A stretch of 64,000 nucleotides of DNA. Source: Leptotrichia shahii (GTDB taxonomy: Bacteria; Fusobacteriota; Fusobacteriia; Fusobacteriales; Leptotrichiaceae). The notes under the pieces are model-generated. The model made no database searches. It saw only the letters and a list, made by a program, of their open reading frames with translations, and was not told the DNA's origin. Positions 8,114 through 16,994 of the stretch are shown here, piece by piece; position 1 is the first letter of the stretch; every line of letters starts with the position of its first letter. Made by a program: the position numbers and the translations under genes. Where the stretch lies: NCBI RefSeq assembly GCF_008327825.1, contig NZ_AP019827.1:248001-312000 (forward strand), read 5' to 3'.

Positions 8114-8872
8114 ATGTCATTATTAAAAACGACAGATTTGGGAATATCTTTCGGAGGGCTAAGAGCAGTTGATGATGTAAATATTGAAATAAAGGAAGGT
8201 GAACTGATTGGATTGATTGGTCCAAACGGAGCTGGAAAAACAACAATATTTAATTTACTTACAGGTGTTTATAAGCCTACAGATGGAGATATTTCTATAA
8301 ATCAGATTAGTATAAATAAAAAAACCACTCCACAAATAGTTGCTTTGGGAGTTGCCAGAACATTTCAAAATATTAGGCTTTTTAAAGAATTAAGTGTACT
8401 AGATAATGTAAAGCTGGCATTTAACAATAGTATGAATTATAATACTTTTGAAGCGATTTTTAGACTTCCTAGATTTTGGAAAGAAGAAAAGGAAGTGACA
8501 GATAATGCACTTGATTTATTAGATATTTTTGATATGGCTGAAATGGCAAATATTACAGCTGGAAACTTGTCTTATGGACAACAAAGAAAACTAGAAATAG
8601 CAAGGGCTTTGGCAACAAATCCTAAATTATTGCTGCTAGACGAGCCAGCGGCTGGAATGAATCCAAATGAAACGAAGGAATTAATGAATACAATTAGCTT
8701 TATAAGAAATAAGTTTAAAATTGCGATTTTGTTAATCGAACACGATATGGATCTGGTAATGGGAATCTGTGAAAGATTATATGTGTTAAACTTTGGAAGA
8801 ATCATTGCTTCAGGACTTCCAGATGAAATTCAGAATAATAAGGAAGTTATCGCAGCTTATCTAGGAGAATAA
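8114..8872 (+). CDS. livG: Branched-chain amino acid ABC transporter ATPase LivG
   Basis: A cytoplasmic ATP-hydrolysing subunit driving the importer. Visible motifs are Walker A (GPNGAGKT, near residue 38), Q-loop RTFQNIRLF, the ABC signature LSYGQQRKLEIARAL, Walker B LLLLDEPAAGM and the switch histidine in IEHDMDLVM. LSYGQQ and the insertion between the Q-loop and the signature are typical of LivG. The start at ATG 8114 has AGGAG (8101-8105) 8 nt upstream; ATG 8108, two codons earlier, is only 2 nt from that site. It is followed by livF after 44 bp. Confidence 0.93.
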   Translation: MSLLKTTDLGISFGGLRAVDDVNIEIKEGELIGLIGPNGAGKTTIFNLLTGVYKPTDGDISINQISINKKTTPQIVALGVARTFQNIRLFKELSVLDNVKLAFNNSMNYNTFEAIFRLPRFWKEEKEVTDNALDLLDIFDMAEMANITAGNLSYGQQRKLEIARALATNPKLLLLDEPAAGMNPNETKELMNTISFIRNKFKIAILLIEHDMDLVMGICERLYVLNFGRIIASGLPDEIQNNKEVIAAYLGE

Positions 8873-8916
8873 AATTTAAGCTGTAAAATTAATAAAATTA
8901 GCAAAAAGGAGGAAAT

Positions 8917-9630
8917 GTGAATATTTTAAATGTAAATGACTTAAATGTCTATTATGGCGGAATTCATGCCATAAAAAACATTTCATTTCAGATAAAAAAA
9001 GGTGAAATTGTCTCTCTAATCGGTGCAAATGGAGCTGGAAAAACATCCACACTTCACGCTATTTCAGGGCTTGTACCAATAAAATCAGGAGAAATTTCCT
9101 TGAGCGGAGAAAATATAACCAATGCTGATGCCTACAAACTTGTCAGCCGTGGAATGGCACACGTGCCAGAAGGACGTAGAATCTTTACAGAGCTGACTGT
9201 ACTGGAAAACTTGGAAATGGGAGCATACACAAGAAATGATGCAGATCAAATAAAAAAAGATATGGAACATATGTTTTCATTGTTTCCAAGACTTGCCGAA
9301 CGTAAAAAACAATTGGCAGGAACAATGAGTGGAGGAGAGCAGCAAATGCTGGCAATGGCAAGAGCCTTAATGTCAAATCCTTCGTTATTATTACTAGATG
9401 AGCCATCAATGGGACTAGCACCATTATTAGTGCAGGAAATTTTCAATATTATTGAAAGAATTAATAAGGAAGAAAACGTAACTGTGCTGTTAGTAGAACA
9501 AAATGCCAATATGGCACTATCAATCGCAGATAGAGGATATGTTCTGGAAACTGGGAAAATCATTCTGGAAGGAACTGGGAAGGAACTGCTTACAAATCCT
9601 GAAATTAAGAAGGCTTATTTGGGAGGATAA
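8917..9630 (+). CDS. livF: Branched-chain amino acid ABC transporter ATPase LivF
   Basis: The second ATPase subunit, 237 residues, pairs with LivG. Motifs are Walker A GANGAGKTS, Q-loop VPEGRRIFTELTVLENL, signature MSGGEQQMLAMARAL, Walker B LLLLDEPSMGLAP and switch VEQNANMAL; the VPEGR and MSGGEQQ forms are LivF-specific. Translation starts at GTG 8917, four nt after AAGGAGG (8907-8912); the overlapping ATG at 8915 is out of frame and meets a stop at once. It is the last gene of the operon and is followed by a terminator. Confidence 0.93.
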   Translation: MNILNVNDLNVYYGGIHAIKNISFQIKKGEIVSLIGANGAGKTSTLHAISGLVPIKSGEISLSGENITNADAYKLVSRGMAHVPEGRRIFTELTVLENLEMGAYTRNDADQIKKDMEHMFSLFPRLAERKKQLAGTMSGGEQQMLAMARALMSNPSLLLLDEPSMGLAPLLVQEIFNIIERINKEENVTVLLVEQNANMALSIADRGYVLETGKIILEGTGKELLTNPEIKKAYLGG

Positions 9631-9658
9631 AATTAAGAAACTAGAATATTTGTTTTTG

Positions 9659-9706
9659 AAAACTGTCTTGAAAAGTTTTTTAGCTTTTTGAGATGGTTTT
9701 TTGTTT
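9659..9706 (+). terminator. Terminator of the liv operon
   Basis: AAAACTGTCTTGAAAAG (9659-9675) pairs without mismatch, using G-U pairs, with CTTTTTGAGATGGTTTT (9684-9700) around an 8-nt loop. A T-rich tract follows. Confidence 0.8.
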
Positions 9707-9801
9707 TGAAGAAGTTTTTTAAAAAAGGAAAAATTGAAATAGAAAAATTATAAAATTAATGCAAAAAAACAATAAAAAAATGTATTTTTACTAAATTTTT
9801 C

Positions 9802-9829
9802 TTGAAAAAATCAAAAAATATAGTATAAT
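9802..9829 (+). promoter_or_regulatory. Promoter of the ATPase/TOPRIM pair
   Basis: TTGAAA (9802-9807), 16 nt and TATAAT (9824-9829) lie 39 nt before the ATPase start codon. Confidence 0.65.
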
Positions 9830-9867
9830 ATATTTAATAAAATATGTTTTAGTAAAGGAGATTAATT

Positions 9868-11214
9868 TTGAAATTAAAATCTATAAAATTAGAGAATTTT
9901 AAAAATATAAAAAATTCAAAAATTGAATTTAAAAGTAATAATTTATCAGCAATTTACGGACCTAATGGAAGTGGGAAAACGGCTGTAATAGAGGCAATTG
10001 AAGTTGTAAGAGAATATTTTTTGATTGATAAACCTGATTTTATGGAAAAGGAATTGGATGAAAAGTTAAAAAATTTTATAAAAATAGGAGAAACTACGAC
10101 TTCTATTGAGTTGGAAATAGAAGGTGAAACAAAAAAATATAAGATTATTCTAAATTTTTCAAAAGACAAGTTTAATAATATTTTGCCTATGGAAGAAAAA
10201 ATTTTATATAAAAATGCAGATAAAAAAAGAGAAACTTATAAAAAATTAATTTCTTTCAAAAGTTATGAAACACAGCAAATTAAGTTAAAAAAATCTGAAA
10301 GTATCAATATAATAGAAAAAATATTGAAACAGCAGGAAACAAGTAAATTAAGCATAAATTTAGAAAATGTAAATTTAAATAGTTATTTAGGGATTATTTT
10401 TAGTCAAATTATTGAGAATCAAAAAAGTGAAAATAAAATAGAATTGAATGATGAACTCGAAAATGTATTGATAAATTTTTTAGAAATTGAAAACTATTTA
10501 ACTAAAATTTTTGTTATAACATTAGAAAATCAAGCAATAACAAATTTGAAAATTTTCTTAAATATGAATATCCACTTGGAAAATTCACAAGGAACAATCC
10601 CAATTACACTTAACCAAAATAATAATTTTTATTCTGAAAATATAGCAGAAGCAATTATAAATACTGTAAAACAAATAAACGGAATTTTTAAAGCAATTAT
10701 ACCTGATTCTGAATTAGTATGCGAAATAGAAGGAGAAAGAATAACTGAAAAAGAAAAGGAAAAAGGAATAAACTTATATATAATAAAAAAAGGAGATAAA
10801 ATTTCTATAAAAAATGAATCTGTAGGAATACAAAAGATAGTTTCAATATTATCAGCTTTGATTTACTGTATTCAAGACGAAAATGCGCTTGTAGTAATAG
10901 ATGAATTGGATGCCCATATTTTTGAATATTTGCTCGCAGTAATCTTGGAACAAATCTCAAAAATAGCAAAAGGACAACTAATTTTTACCGCCCATAATCT
11001 TTCTCCAATGGAAAGGTTAAAAGGAGAAAATATAATAGTTACTTCTCTTGATGAAGATAAAATAAATTACAGCTATTTTAAAAGAATTTCTAAAACAACC
11101 AACTTAAGACAAAAATACATAAGATCACAAGCAATATGGAGTGAAGACAATATAAATCCATTAAATATAAGTGAAACAGAAATAGCATTGTATATGAGGA
11201 AGTTGGTGAAATAA
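9868..11214 (+). CDS. AAA/ABC-type ATPase of an OLD/RecF-like defence pair
   Basis: A 448-residue ATP-binding protein of the SMC/RecF-like AAA class. It begins with a typical MKLKSIKLENFKNIKNSKI strand-turn, then Walker A GPNGSGKT (31-38). Near the C-terminus come an ESVGIQKIVS signature-like segment (about 315-324), Walker B VVIDELD (342-348) and the switch histidine H376 in FTAHNLSP. The middle is a helical, lysine-rich insertion with no coiled-coil hinge of SMC length. Its stop codon abuts the ATG of a TOPRIM-like gene, so the two are co-translated. Such ATPase plus TOPRIM pairs are known in anti-phage and abortive-infection systems (OLD, Gabija-like, AbiL); which type this is cannot be told. 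The start is TTG 9868 after AAAGGAG. Confidence 0.75.
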   Translation: MKLKSIKLENFKNIKNSKIEFKSNNLSAIYGPNGSGKTAVIEAIEVVREYFLIDKPDFMEKELDEKLKNFIKIGETTTSIELEIEGETKKYKIILNFSKDKFNNILPMEEKILYKNADKKRETYKKLISFKSYETQQIKLKKSESINIIEKILKQQETSKLSINLENVNLNSYLGIIFSQIIENQKSENKIELNDELENVLINFLEIENYLTKIFVITLENQAITNLKIFLNMNIHLENSQGTIPITLNQNNNFYSENIAEAIINTVKQINGIFKAIIPDSELVCEIEGERITEKEKEKGINLYIIKKGDKISIKNESVGIQKIVSILSALIYCIQDENALVVIDELDAHIFEYLLAVILEQISKIAKGQLIFTAHNLSPMERLKGENIIVTSLDEDKINYSYFKRISKTTNLRQKYIRSQAIWSEDNINPLNISETEIALYMRKLVK

Positions 11215-11878
11215 ATGAAGGGGAGTGTTATATTAATAATAGTTGAGGGAATTAGTGACGAAGAAACTCTTGTTCCATGGATAAACAGAACTATAAATAA
11301 ATTGAGAAAAAGAGTTACACCAATTGTGATACATGGTGATATGTTTACAAGATATAAAGAATATTCGAAAGAATTTGAAATTACATCTTCAAATGTAATA
11401 AAAGAATTACAAAAAGTTGTAAATAGTTTTTTAAAAAAGCCATCAAATGTTATAAAATGGGCAGATATTATAAAAGTTTATTATGTAACTGATACAGATA
11501 ATTGTTTCAAAATAGAAAGAGAAAATTTAATAAATAAAAGGAAATGTCTAAATAAATTGTTTAAATTAAAGAAAATTGGAAAATCTAAAGGTTCAAGAGA
11601 AACCGTTTGAAGTAATTTTTTTTGGAAATAATTTGGAACATGTTTTATATGGTATAGAAAATAGATTATCTGATAAGAAAAAAACAAAATTATCTACAGA
11701 ATTTGCAATAGATGTGTCAAATGGAAAAAAAGATTTTAAAAGTTCATTTTCACAAGGTGAAATAAAAACTTGGAACATTTATGAAGAAAGTTATAAAGAA
11801 ATTCAAAATTATGAAGGCAGAGCAACAAATATTATTGCACTAATAGAAGAAATAGAAAATGGATTTAAACCTTTATAA
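11215..11878 (+). pseudogene. TOPRIM-like nuclease partner, broken by a frameshift
   Basis: The gene starts with ATG 11215, directly after the ATPase stop. The first frame (11215-11610) shows a strand followed by VEGISDE (E11, D15) and VTDTD (D93, D95), which is the acidic E...DxD layout of TOPRIM metal sites. The frame ends at 11610, while the +1 frame (about 11570-11878) continues with PFEVIFFGNNLEHVLYG and a helical end. Together they would give about 220 residues. The shift lies between about 11570 and 11608, near runs of A (11572-11575 and 11580-11583). It may be a real inactivating or switching mutation, or a sequencing error. Both halves have the same A-rich codon use as the ATPase. 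Confidence 0.65.
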
Positions 11879-11879
11879 G

Positions 11880-11909
11880 TTGGACTTTTCCCATAATTTA
11901 CTGTATAAT
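11880..11909 (+). promoter_or_regulatory. Promoter of the aldolase gene
   Basis: TTGGAC (11880-11885), an 18-nt spacer and TATAAT (11904-11909) sit 39 nt before the start codon. Confidence 0.55.
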
Positions 11910-11948
11910 ACGAATATGAAGCACCGGTTTTACAGAAAGGAAAAATTT

Positions 11949-12974
11949 ATGTTATATTTTGCAAATGATTATACGCAAGGGGCTTGTCAAGAGATTTTGG
12001 ATGCGATTGTTAAGACTAATTTTGAGAATTTGTCTGGATACGGGGCTGATAAATATTGTGAAAGTGCAAAAGCAAAAATTAGGAAAGCTTGTGAATTGGA
12101 AAATGCAGATGTTTATTTTTTAGTTGGTGGAACACAGACTAACACAGTTGTGATAAATTCGATGCTGCAGTCTTATGAAGGGGTGATTGCGGCTGAAACG
12201 GGGCATATTAGTGTGCATGAGGCTGGAGCGATTGAATTTACAGGGCATAAGGTTTTGATGTTGCCACATCATAGTGGGAAAATTGATGTTAATGAGTTGA
12301 AGGAATATTTACAGACATTTTATGTGGATAAAAATCACGAACATATGGTTTTTCCTGGAATGGTTTATATTTCACATCCAACAGAATATGGAACTTTGTA
12401 TACCAAAAACGAATTAACAGAAATTTCAGAAATTTGTAAAAAATATAAGATTCCGTTATTTTTGGATGGAGCAAGGCTGGCATACGGGCTTATGGCAAAG
12501 GATACGGATGTTACACTTCCAGATATTGCTCGGCTTTGTGATGTTTTTTATTTTGGAGGGACAAAAGCTGGAGCATTGCTTGGGGAAGCAGTTGTTTTTA
12601 CCAAAAATAATACACCAAAGAATTTTATAACAAGGATAAAGCAGCATGGAGCATTACTTGCTAAGGGAAGGCTGCTTGGAGTACAGTTTGACACATTATT
12701 TTCAAATGATTTGTACAAAAGGATTGGAAAACATACTATAAATTTATCTGAAAAATTAAAAAATATTTTACATGAAAAAAATTACAGATTTTATCTTGAA
12801 TCACCTACAAATCAGCAGTTTATCATAATTGAAAATACAAAAATGGAAAAACTGGCAAAAAACGTAAGTTTTTCATTTTGGGAAAAATACGATGAAAATC
12901 ATACGGTAATAAGATTTGCAACGAGCTGGGCAACTACGGAAAAAGATTTGGATGAATTAATAAAATTATTATAA
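11949..12974 (+). CDS. ltaE: Low-specificity L-threonine aldolase
   Basis: A PLP-dependent enzyme of the beta-eliminating lyase superfamily (fold type I) that cleaves L-threonine or L-allo-threonine to glycine and acetaldehyde. Landmarks are FANDYTQGACQEIL at the start, GGTQTN near residue 65, the EAGAIE segment, FLDGARLAYGL with the PLP-contacting aspartate, and FYFGGTKAG with the Schiff-base lysine at K206. ATG 11949 is preferred over an upstream in-frame start at 11859 because AGAAAGG (11934-11940) is well placed and the upstream start would overlap the preceding gene and the promoter. The product is 341 residues, the family length. Confidence 0.9.
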   Translation: MLYFANDYTQGACQEILDAIVKTNFENLSGYGADKYCESAKAKIRKACELENADVYFLVGGTQTNTVVINSMLQSYEGVIAAETGHISVHEAGAIEFTGHKVLMLPHHSGKIDVNELKEYLQTFYVDKNHEHMVFPGMVYISHPTEYGTLYTKNELTEISEICKKYKIPLFLDGARLAYGLMAKDTDVTLPDIARLCDVFYFGGTKAGALLGEAVVFTKNNTPKNFITRIKQHGALLAKGRLLGVQFDTLFSNDLYKRIGKHTINLSEKLKNILHEKNYRFYLESPTNQQFIIIENTKMEKLAKNVSFSFWEKYDENHTVIRFATSWATTEKDLDELIKLL

Positions 12975-12996
12975 TAGAAGAAAGTGAGAGGATTTT

Positions 12997-13815
12997 ATGA
13001 ATTATAAGTTAATTGCAACTGATATGGATGGAACATTGCTTGATGAGGAGCATGGAATAACAAAGGAAAATATAGAGGCGATTGTGAAAGTTCAAAGGGA
13101 AAAAGGTGTTAAATTTGTGCTTGCGAGCGGTAGACCTAGCTATGCGATGCTTGAGTATGCAAAAGAGCTTCAAATGGATAAGTATGAAGGCTATGTTTTG
13201 GCATTTAACGGCGGAGAATTAATTGATATGAAGACAAATGAAGTAATTTTTCACGAAGGGCTGGAAAAAAAGGATATTGAAAATGTTTATAAGGTTTCAA
13301 AGGAGATAAATGTTCCGATGATTTTGTACGTTGGAGACACGATTTATGGAACGGAAGCAACAGAGGGAGTAATGTATGAAGCAGATCAATGTAAAATGAA
13401 ATTCCAAAAATTTGATTCACTTGAAGATTTAGAAAAAAAAGGGATATATAAAACTACAAAATGTATGATTATTGGAACACCTCAGGAGGTATTGATTGCT
13501 CAGGAACATATGAAAAAAGTTCACGAAAATGATTATTTTATCGCAATTTCAAAACCAATATTTCTAGAAATTGCTAATAAAAATGTGGATAAAGGGAAAA
13601 CATTGAAAAAATTGGGAGAAATTGAAAATATAAAGCCTGAGGAAATGATTGCGGTTGGTGACAGTGCGAACGATAAGCCGTTGCTGGAGTACGTGGGAAT
13701 GCCTGTAGCTGTGGAAAATGCAATTCCTGAAATCAAGGAAATAGCTAAATTTATTTCAACTTCAAATGTGGAGCATGGATTGAAAACTATGATTGAGGAA
13801 TTTTTTGAATTTTAA
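12997..13815 (+). CDS. Cof-type HAD-superfamily phosphatase
   Basis: A 272-residue cytoplasmic phosphatase of the Cof (HAD IIB) group, which hydrolyse sugar phosphates, flavin mononucleotide or related phosphoesters. Motif I is DMDGTLLD with the nucleophile at D9 and acid/base D11; motif II is LASGRP; the late motifs are the lysine in NVDKGKTLKKL and VGDSANDKPLLEYVG. The C2B cap domain lies at about 85-195. It starts 22 bp after the aldolase gene with a GAGAGG site, so the two may be co-transcribed. The substrate cannot be deduced. Confidence 0.88.
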   Translation: MNYKLIATDMDGTLLDEEHGITKENIEAIVKVQREKGVKFVLASGRPSYAMLEYAKELQMDKYEGYVLAFNGGELIDMKTNEVIFHEGLEKKDIENVYKVSKEINVPMILYVGDTIYGTEATEGVMYEADQCKMKFQKFDSLEDLEKKGIYKTTKCMIIGTPQEVLIAQEHMKKVHENDYFIAISKPIFLEIANKNVDKGKTLKKLGEIENIKPEEMIAVGDSANDKPLLEYVGMPVAVENAIPEIKEIAKFISTSNVEHGLKTMIEEFFEF

Positions 13816-13894
13816 AACTATAAAATTTGTACAGGAATTATCGGGAAAAAAGTCGAAAAATCATATATACTTTTAGTGTAAGGAGGAAAAATAT

Positions 13895-14755
13895 ATGATT
13901 AAGGCATTTAATGAAACGATGAAATATATCGAAGAAACCTTGACTGATAGAATTGACGAGAGAAAGATTGCATTGCTTTCTGGGTATTCGTATCCGCTGT
14001 TTAGCAGAATGTTTTCAATTATGGTGGATTATCCGTTAAGCGAGTATGTTCGCTTTAGAAAGTTAAGCTGTGCTGCGATAGATTTACGTGAAAGCGATGA
14101 AAAAATAATAGAAATAGCCTTTAAATACGGCTATGAATCTCAAGATTCATTTTCCTTGGCATTCAAAAAATTTCATGGGCACACGCCAAAGGAAGTCAGA
14201 AAAGGAAGTGCATTTCAAATTTTTTCTCCTATAAGATTATCTTTAAGTATTGAAGGAGGAAAAAATATGGATATCAAAGTTATGAAAAAATCGGCTTTTA
14301 AAATAGCAGGCTTAGCAGAAAGAATTGAAGAAGGCGGTAATTTTCCTAATGTTTGGGATAAACTTTTTAAAAAAGTATCTCCAGAAAAATTAGAAAATTT
14401 AGGAAATGGACAAAGTTATGGAGCTTGCTATGAAATTGAGAAAAATGAAAATTGTGAAAGCAAGTTTACTGTAAATTATATGGCTGGATACGATATTCAA
14501 AATGTTACCGAAGCAAACGATTTGGGCCTTAATATACTTGAAGTTCCGGAAACTGAATATGCTGTAGTAAAATTGAAGGGAATTGTTCCAAATTGCATTC
14601 ATGAAGGATGGAAATATGTGACAGGGACATTTTTTCCAGAACAAGGTTATAGACACGCTGGAACGCCTGATTTGGAAGTTTATGGTGAAGGGGATATGTA
14701 TAATCCAAATTATGAAATGGAACTTTGGGTTCCGATTATAAAGGATAAAAATTAA
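13895..14755 (+). CDS. AraC-family regulator with GyrI-like effector domain
   Basis: A 286-residue transcription factor. Residues 5-108 form the double helix-turn-helix of AraC/XylS proteins (YSYPLFSRMFSIMVDYPLSEYVRFRKLSCAA, then EIAFKYGYESQDSFSLAFKKFHGHTPKEVR). Residues 124-286 (starting MDIKVMKKSAFKIAGLAERI) form a GyrI-like/SOUL-type small-molecule binding domain ending in LEVYGEGD...YEMELWVPI. This arrangement is that of Rob/SoxS-type and BltR-like regulators that answer to drugs or hydrophobic ligands. AAGGAGG precedes ATG 13895. No transporter gene lies beside it, so its target is unclear. Confidence 0.9.
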   Translation: MIKAFNETMKYIEETLTDRIDERKIALLSGYSYPLFSRMFSIMVDYPLSEYVRFRKLSCAAIDLRESDEKIIEIAFKYGYESQDSFSLAFKKFHGHTPKEVRKGSAFQIFSPIRLSLSIEGGKNMDIKVMKKSAFKIAGLAERIEEGGNFPNVWDKLFKKVSPEKLENLGNGQSYGACYEIEKNENCESKFTVNYMAGYDIQNVTEANDLGLNILEVPETEYAVVKLKGIVPNCIHEGWKYVTGTFFPEQGYRHAGTPDLEVYGEGDMYNPNYEMELWVPIIKDKN

Positions 14756-14808
14756 ATTGTAGATATGTTTTGAATCTTTTATTAAATATATTTAGAGTTT
14801 TACTATAA

Positions 14809-14850
14809 AAAATGGGAGATATTCTGACTACACAGTTTATTTCCCATTTT
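14809..14850. terminator. Bidirectional terminator between convergent genes
   Basis: AAAATGGGA (14809-14817) and TCCCATTTT (14842-14850) form a perfect 9-bp stem around a 24-nt loop, with A-runs before and T-rich sequence after, suiting both strands. Confidence 0.7.
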
Positions 14851-14874
14851 CTTTTATTAATTTTTTTTCTTTTT

Positions 14875-15828
14875 TCAAGAACTTTGTAAAATATCAAAAA
14901 AGTTAAAAATCACACTTTTCACATTTACATTGCTTCTTATGCTGTTTTTAAAATTTATCAATTTTTTCAAATCTTCTACTTCCACAGAATGCTTAACATT
15001 TATAATGATTTTTGAAAGAAAGCTTATCAGAAATTCCTTTTCCTTTTTCAGTTCATTTTCAATTTCGTTTATAAAAAAATACACATTTTCAATATCCCAG
15101 AAGCGTATTCGCTGTGTCAGCAGTTCAATACTTTTATTATATTTTATGGTCAAATCTAGATTATTTTTCATAATTAGTTCTCCAGTTGTGTAATTTTTCA
15201 TCTCAAAAATGATTTGCAAAATATCTTCTACAGTATTAATTTTAAATTCAATATCATCAAGTGAGAGATTTTGCCTCTTAAATTCTAAAATATCGTTTTC
15301 ATTTCCATCAAAGAAATAGTAAATTTCCTTGCTTACTCCCAGTTCGTCGTTATTCATTCCAGATAGATGAAATTTGAATGTGCGGGATTTTATTGTGGAA
15401 ATGATGTTTAATGTTTTTGATAGAAGTATGAAATATACATTTTGCGGGGGCTCTTCCAAAATTTTTAAAAGTGCGTTTGAAGATTCTTTTCGCAAATTTT
15501 CGATTCCACACAGAATGAATATCTTTTTTGGTGAATTAAATGAAGATTCTATTGATGAATAGATGATTTCTCGCACTTCGTCAATTTTTATGTTTTCATT
15601 GTTTTTATTTATTATTTCAATGTCAGGATATTGAAAATTATTAATAAGCCGTTCGATTTTCTCTCTTTCAGCGTCATTCTGCACATCCTTTGTCATAATC
15701 ATCTTTGAAAACATTAGTGCATAAGAAAGCAAGTCAACTCTCTTATCGCCGTAAAAGAGATAACTTGCACTTATTTTATCCTGATTTATTTCATTTTTAA
15801 ATTTTTCGGTTATTTCCTGTAATTTCAT
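14875..15828 (-). CDS. holB: DNA polymerase III delta' subunit
   Basis: The clamp-loader subunit that helps place the sliding clamp on DNA. The 317-residue protein shows the delta' pattern: no working Walker A (YLFYGDKRVDLLSYA in its place), then IDEVREIIYSS, KIFILCGIENLRKESSNALLKILEEPPQNVYFILLSKTLNIISTIKSRTFKF, the SRC/sensor I region with SRT replacing the usual SRC. The C-terminal half is a divergent collar domain. It lies 39 bp downstream of mreB on the same strand and is likely co-transcribed. Its N-terminal ribosome site is weak (GAGAAAA). Confidence 0.87.
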   Translation of the reverse strand: MKLQEITEKFKNEINQDKISASYLFYGDKRVDLLSYALMFSKMIMTKDVQNDAEREKIERLINNFQYPDIEIINKNNENIKIDEVREIIYSSIESSFNSPKKIFILCGIENLRKESSNALLKILEEPPQNVYFILLSKTLNIISTIKSRTFKFHLSGMNNDELGVSKEIYYFFDGNENDILEFKRQNLSLDDIEFKINTVEDILQIIFEMKNYTTGELIMKNNLDLTIKYNKSIELLTQRIRFWDIENVYFFINEIENELKKEKEFLISFLSKIIINVKHSVEVEDLKKLINFKNSIRSNVNVKSVIFNFFDILQSS

Positions 15829-15867
15829 TTTTTCTCATTTTCTCGTTTTTTTAATTAACAACAAATA

Positions 15868-16899
15868 TTAATTTTCTTTCATTTGAAGAGTTCTTAATAA
15901 TTTTTTATTGTCAAATGCGGCTCCTCCACCTAAAACTACTGAATCCAATGGGTTTGGAGATAAGAATACTTTGATTCCGACTTCTTTTTCCATCATGTCA
16001 ATGAAGTTTTTGATTAGTGAACCTCCGCCAGTCATTACAATTCCATTATCCAAAATATCTGCTGCAAGTTCAGGCGGACATTTTTCAAGAACTTCTTTTG
16101 TAGAGTTTACGATTTGGAATAAAGAATCTTCAATTGCTTCATAAATTTCATTTGCGTTGACTTCCACAGTATTAGGAATTCCAGTTTCCAAATCTCTACC
16201 TTTTATTTCCATAATTTCAGGCGATTGAACTTTTAATGCTGAACCTAGTTCTTTTTTTATTTTTTCTGCAGTTCTATCTCCGATTAGCAAGTTATATTTT
16301 CTTTTTACATATTTTACGATGTCTTCATCAAATCTGTTTCCAGCAATTCTAATTGATTTACTTGCAATAATTTCATCTAAAGAAAGAATTGCAATATCAG
16401 TAGAACCTCCACCTATATCAATTACCATACTTCCTTCAGGTTGAGAAATATCAACTCCAGAACCAATAATAGCTGCTCTTCCTTCTTCGATGATATATGT
16501 TTTTTTAGCACCTTTTACTGCATCAAATAATGCCTTTCTTTCAACACTTGTTACTTCAATTGGCACACAAATCATTACTTCAGGCTTGAATAATGAATTC
16601 CCGTAAATTTTGTGAATAAAATATGTAATCATTTCTTTTGTTGAATCAATATCTGCAATAACTCCGTCTTGCAAAGGTTTTATAGCTTGAATACTGTCAG
16701 GAGTCTTCCCTAACATTTCTCTAGCTTCTCTTCCAACTGCAATTAGCCTTCCAGTCTTTCTATCTCTTGCAACTACAGATGGCTCATTTAATACTATTTT
16801 TTTTCTTTGTTTATCATAAATCAATATGTTTGCAGTTCCCAAATCTATTGAGATGCTTTTATTTACTCTAAATATTTTTACAAAATCAAATGCTCCCAT
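15868..16899 (-). CDS. mreB: Rod-shape determining protein MreB
   Basis: An actin-like ATPase that forms membrane-bound filaments directing lateral wall synthesis. The 343-residue product carries the actin-fold motifs: phosphate 1 SIDLGTANILIY, connect 1 region, phosphate 2 MVIDIGGGSTDIAIL, adenosine motif GIVMTGGGSLIKNF and the family-specific EPSVVA and IEEGRAAIIGSG. AGGAGG precedes the ATG. mreC and mreD are not next to it; holB follows instead. The presence of MreB fits a rod-shaped cell. Confidence 0.95.
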   Translation of the reverse strand: MGAFDFVKIFRVNKSISIDLGTANILIYDKQRKKIVLNEPSVVARDRKTGRLIAVGREAREMLGKTPDSIQAIKPLQDGVIADIDSTKEMITYFIHKIYGNSLFKPEVMICVPIEVTSVERKALFDAVKGAKKTYIIEEGRAAIIGSGVDISQPEGSMVIDIGGGSTDIAILSLDEIIASKSIRIAGNRFDEDIVKYVKRKYNLLIGDRTAEKIKKELGSALKVQSPEIMEIKGRDLETGIPNTVEVNANEIYEAIEDSLFQIVNSTKEVLEKCPPELAADILDNGIVMTGGGSLIKNFIDMMEKEVGIKVFLSPNPLDSVVLGGGAAFDNKKLLRTLQMKEN

Positions 16900-16928
16900 T
16901 TTTCCTCCTATTAAAATTAACTTTCTTA

Positions 16929-16937
16929 ATTATACCA
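16929..16937 (-). promoter_or_regulatory. Extended -10 promoter of mreB
   Basis: On the minus strand TGGTATAAT reads from 16937 to 16929, an extended -10 element about 30 nt before the mreB start. No clear -35 is seen. Confidence 0.55.
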
Positions 16938-16994
16938 TACTTTTTGATAAAAATTTATTATTTTTTGTAAATTTTTTAAATTTTTTGTTATAAA

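Noticed and set aside
9246-9563. 105-codon frame opposite livF, and similar frames opposite livH, rplA and rpoC
   Set aside because: Shadows of real genes: S/N/I-rich products, no ribosome sites, no conserved motifs.
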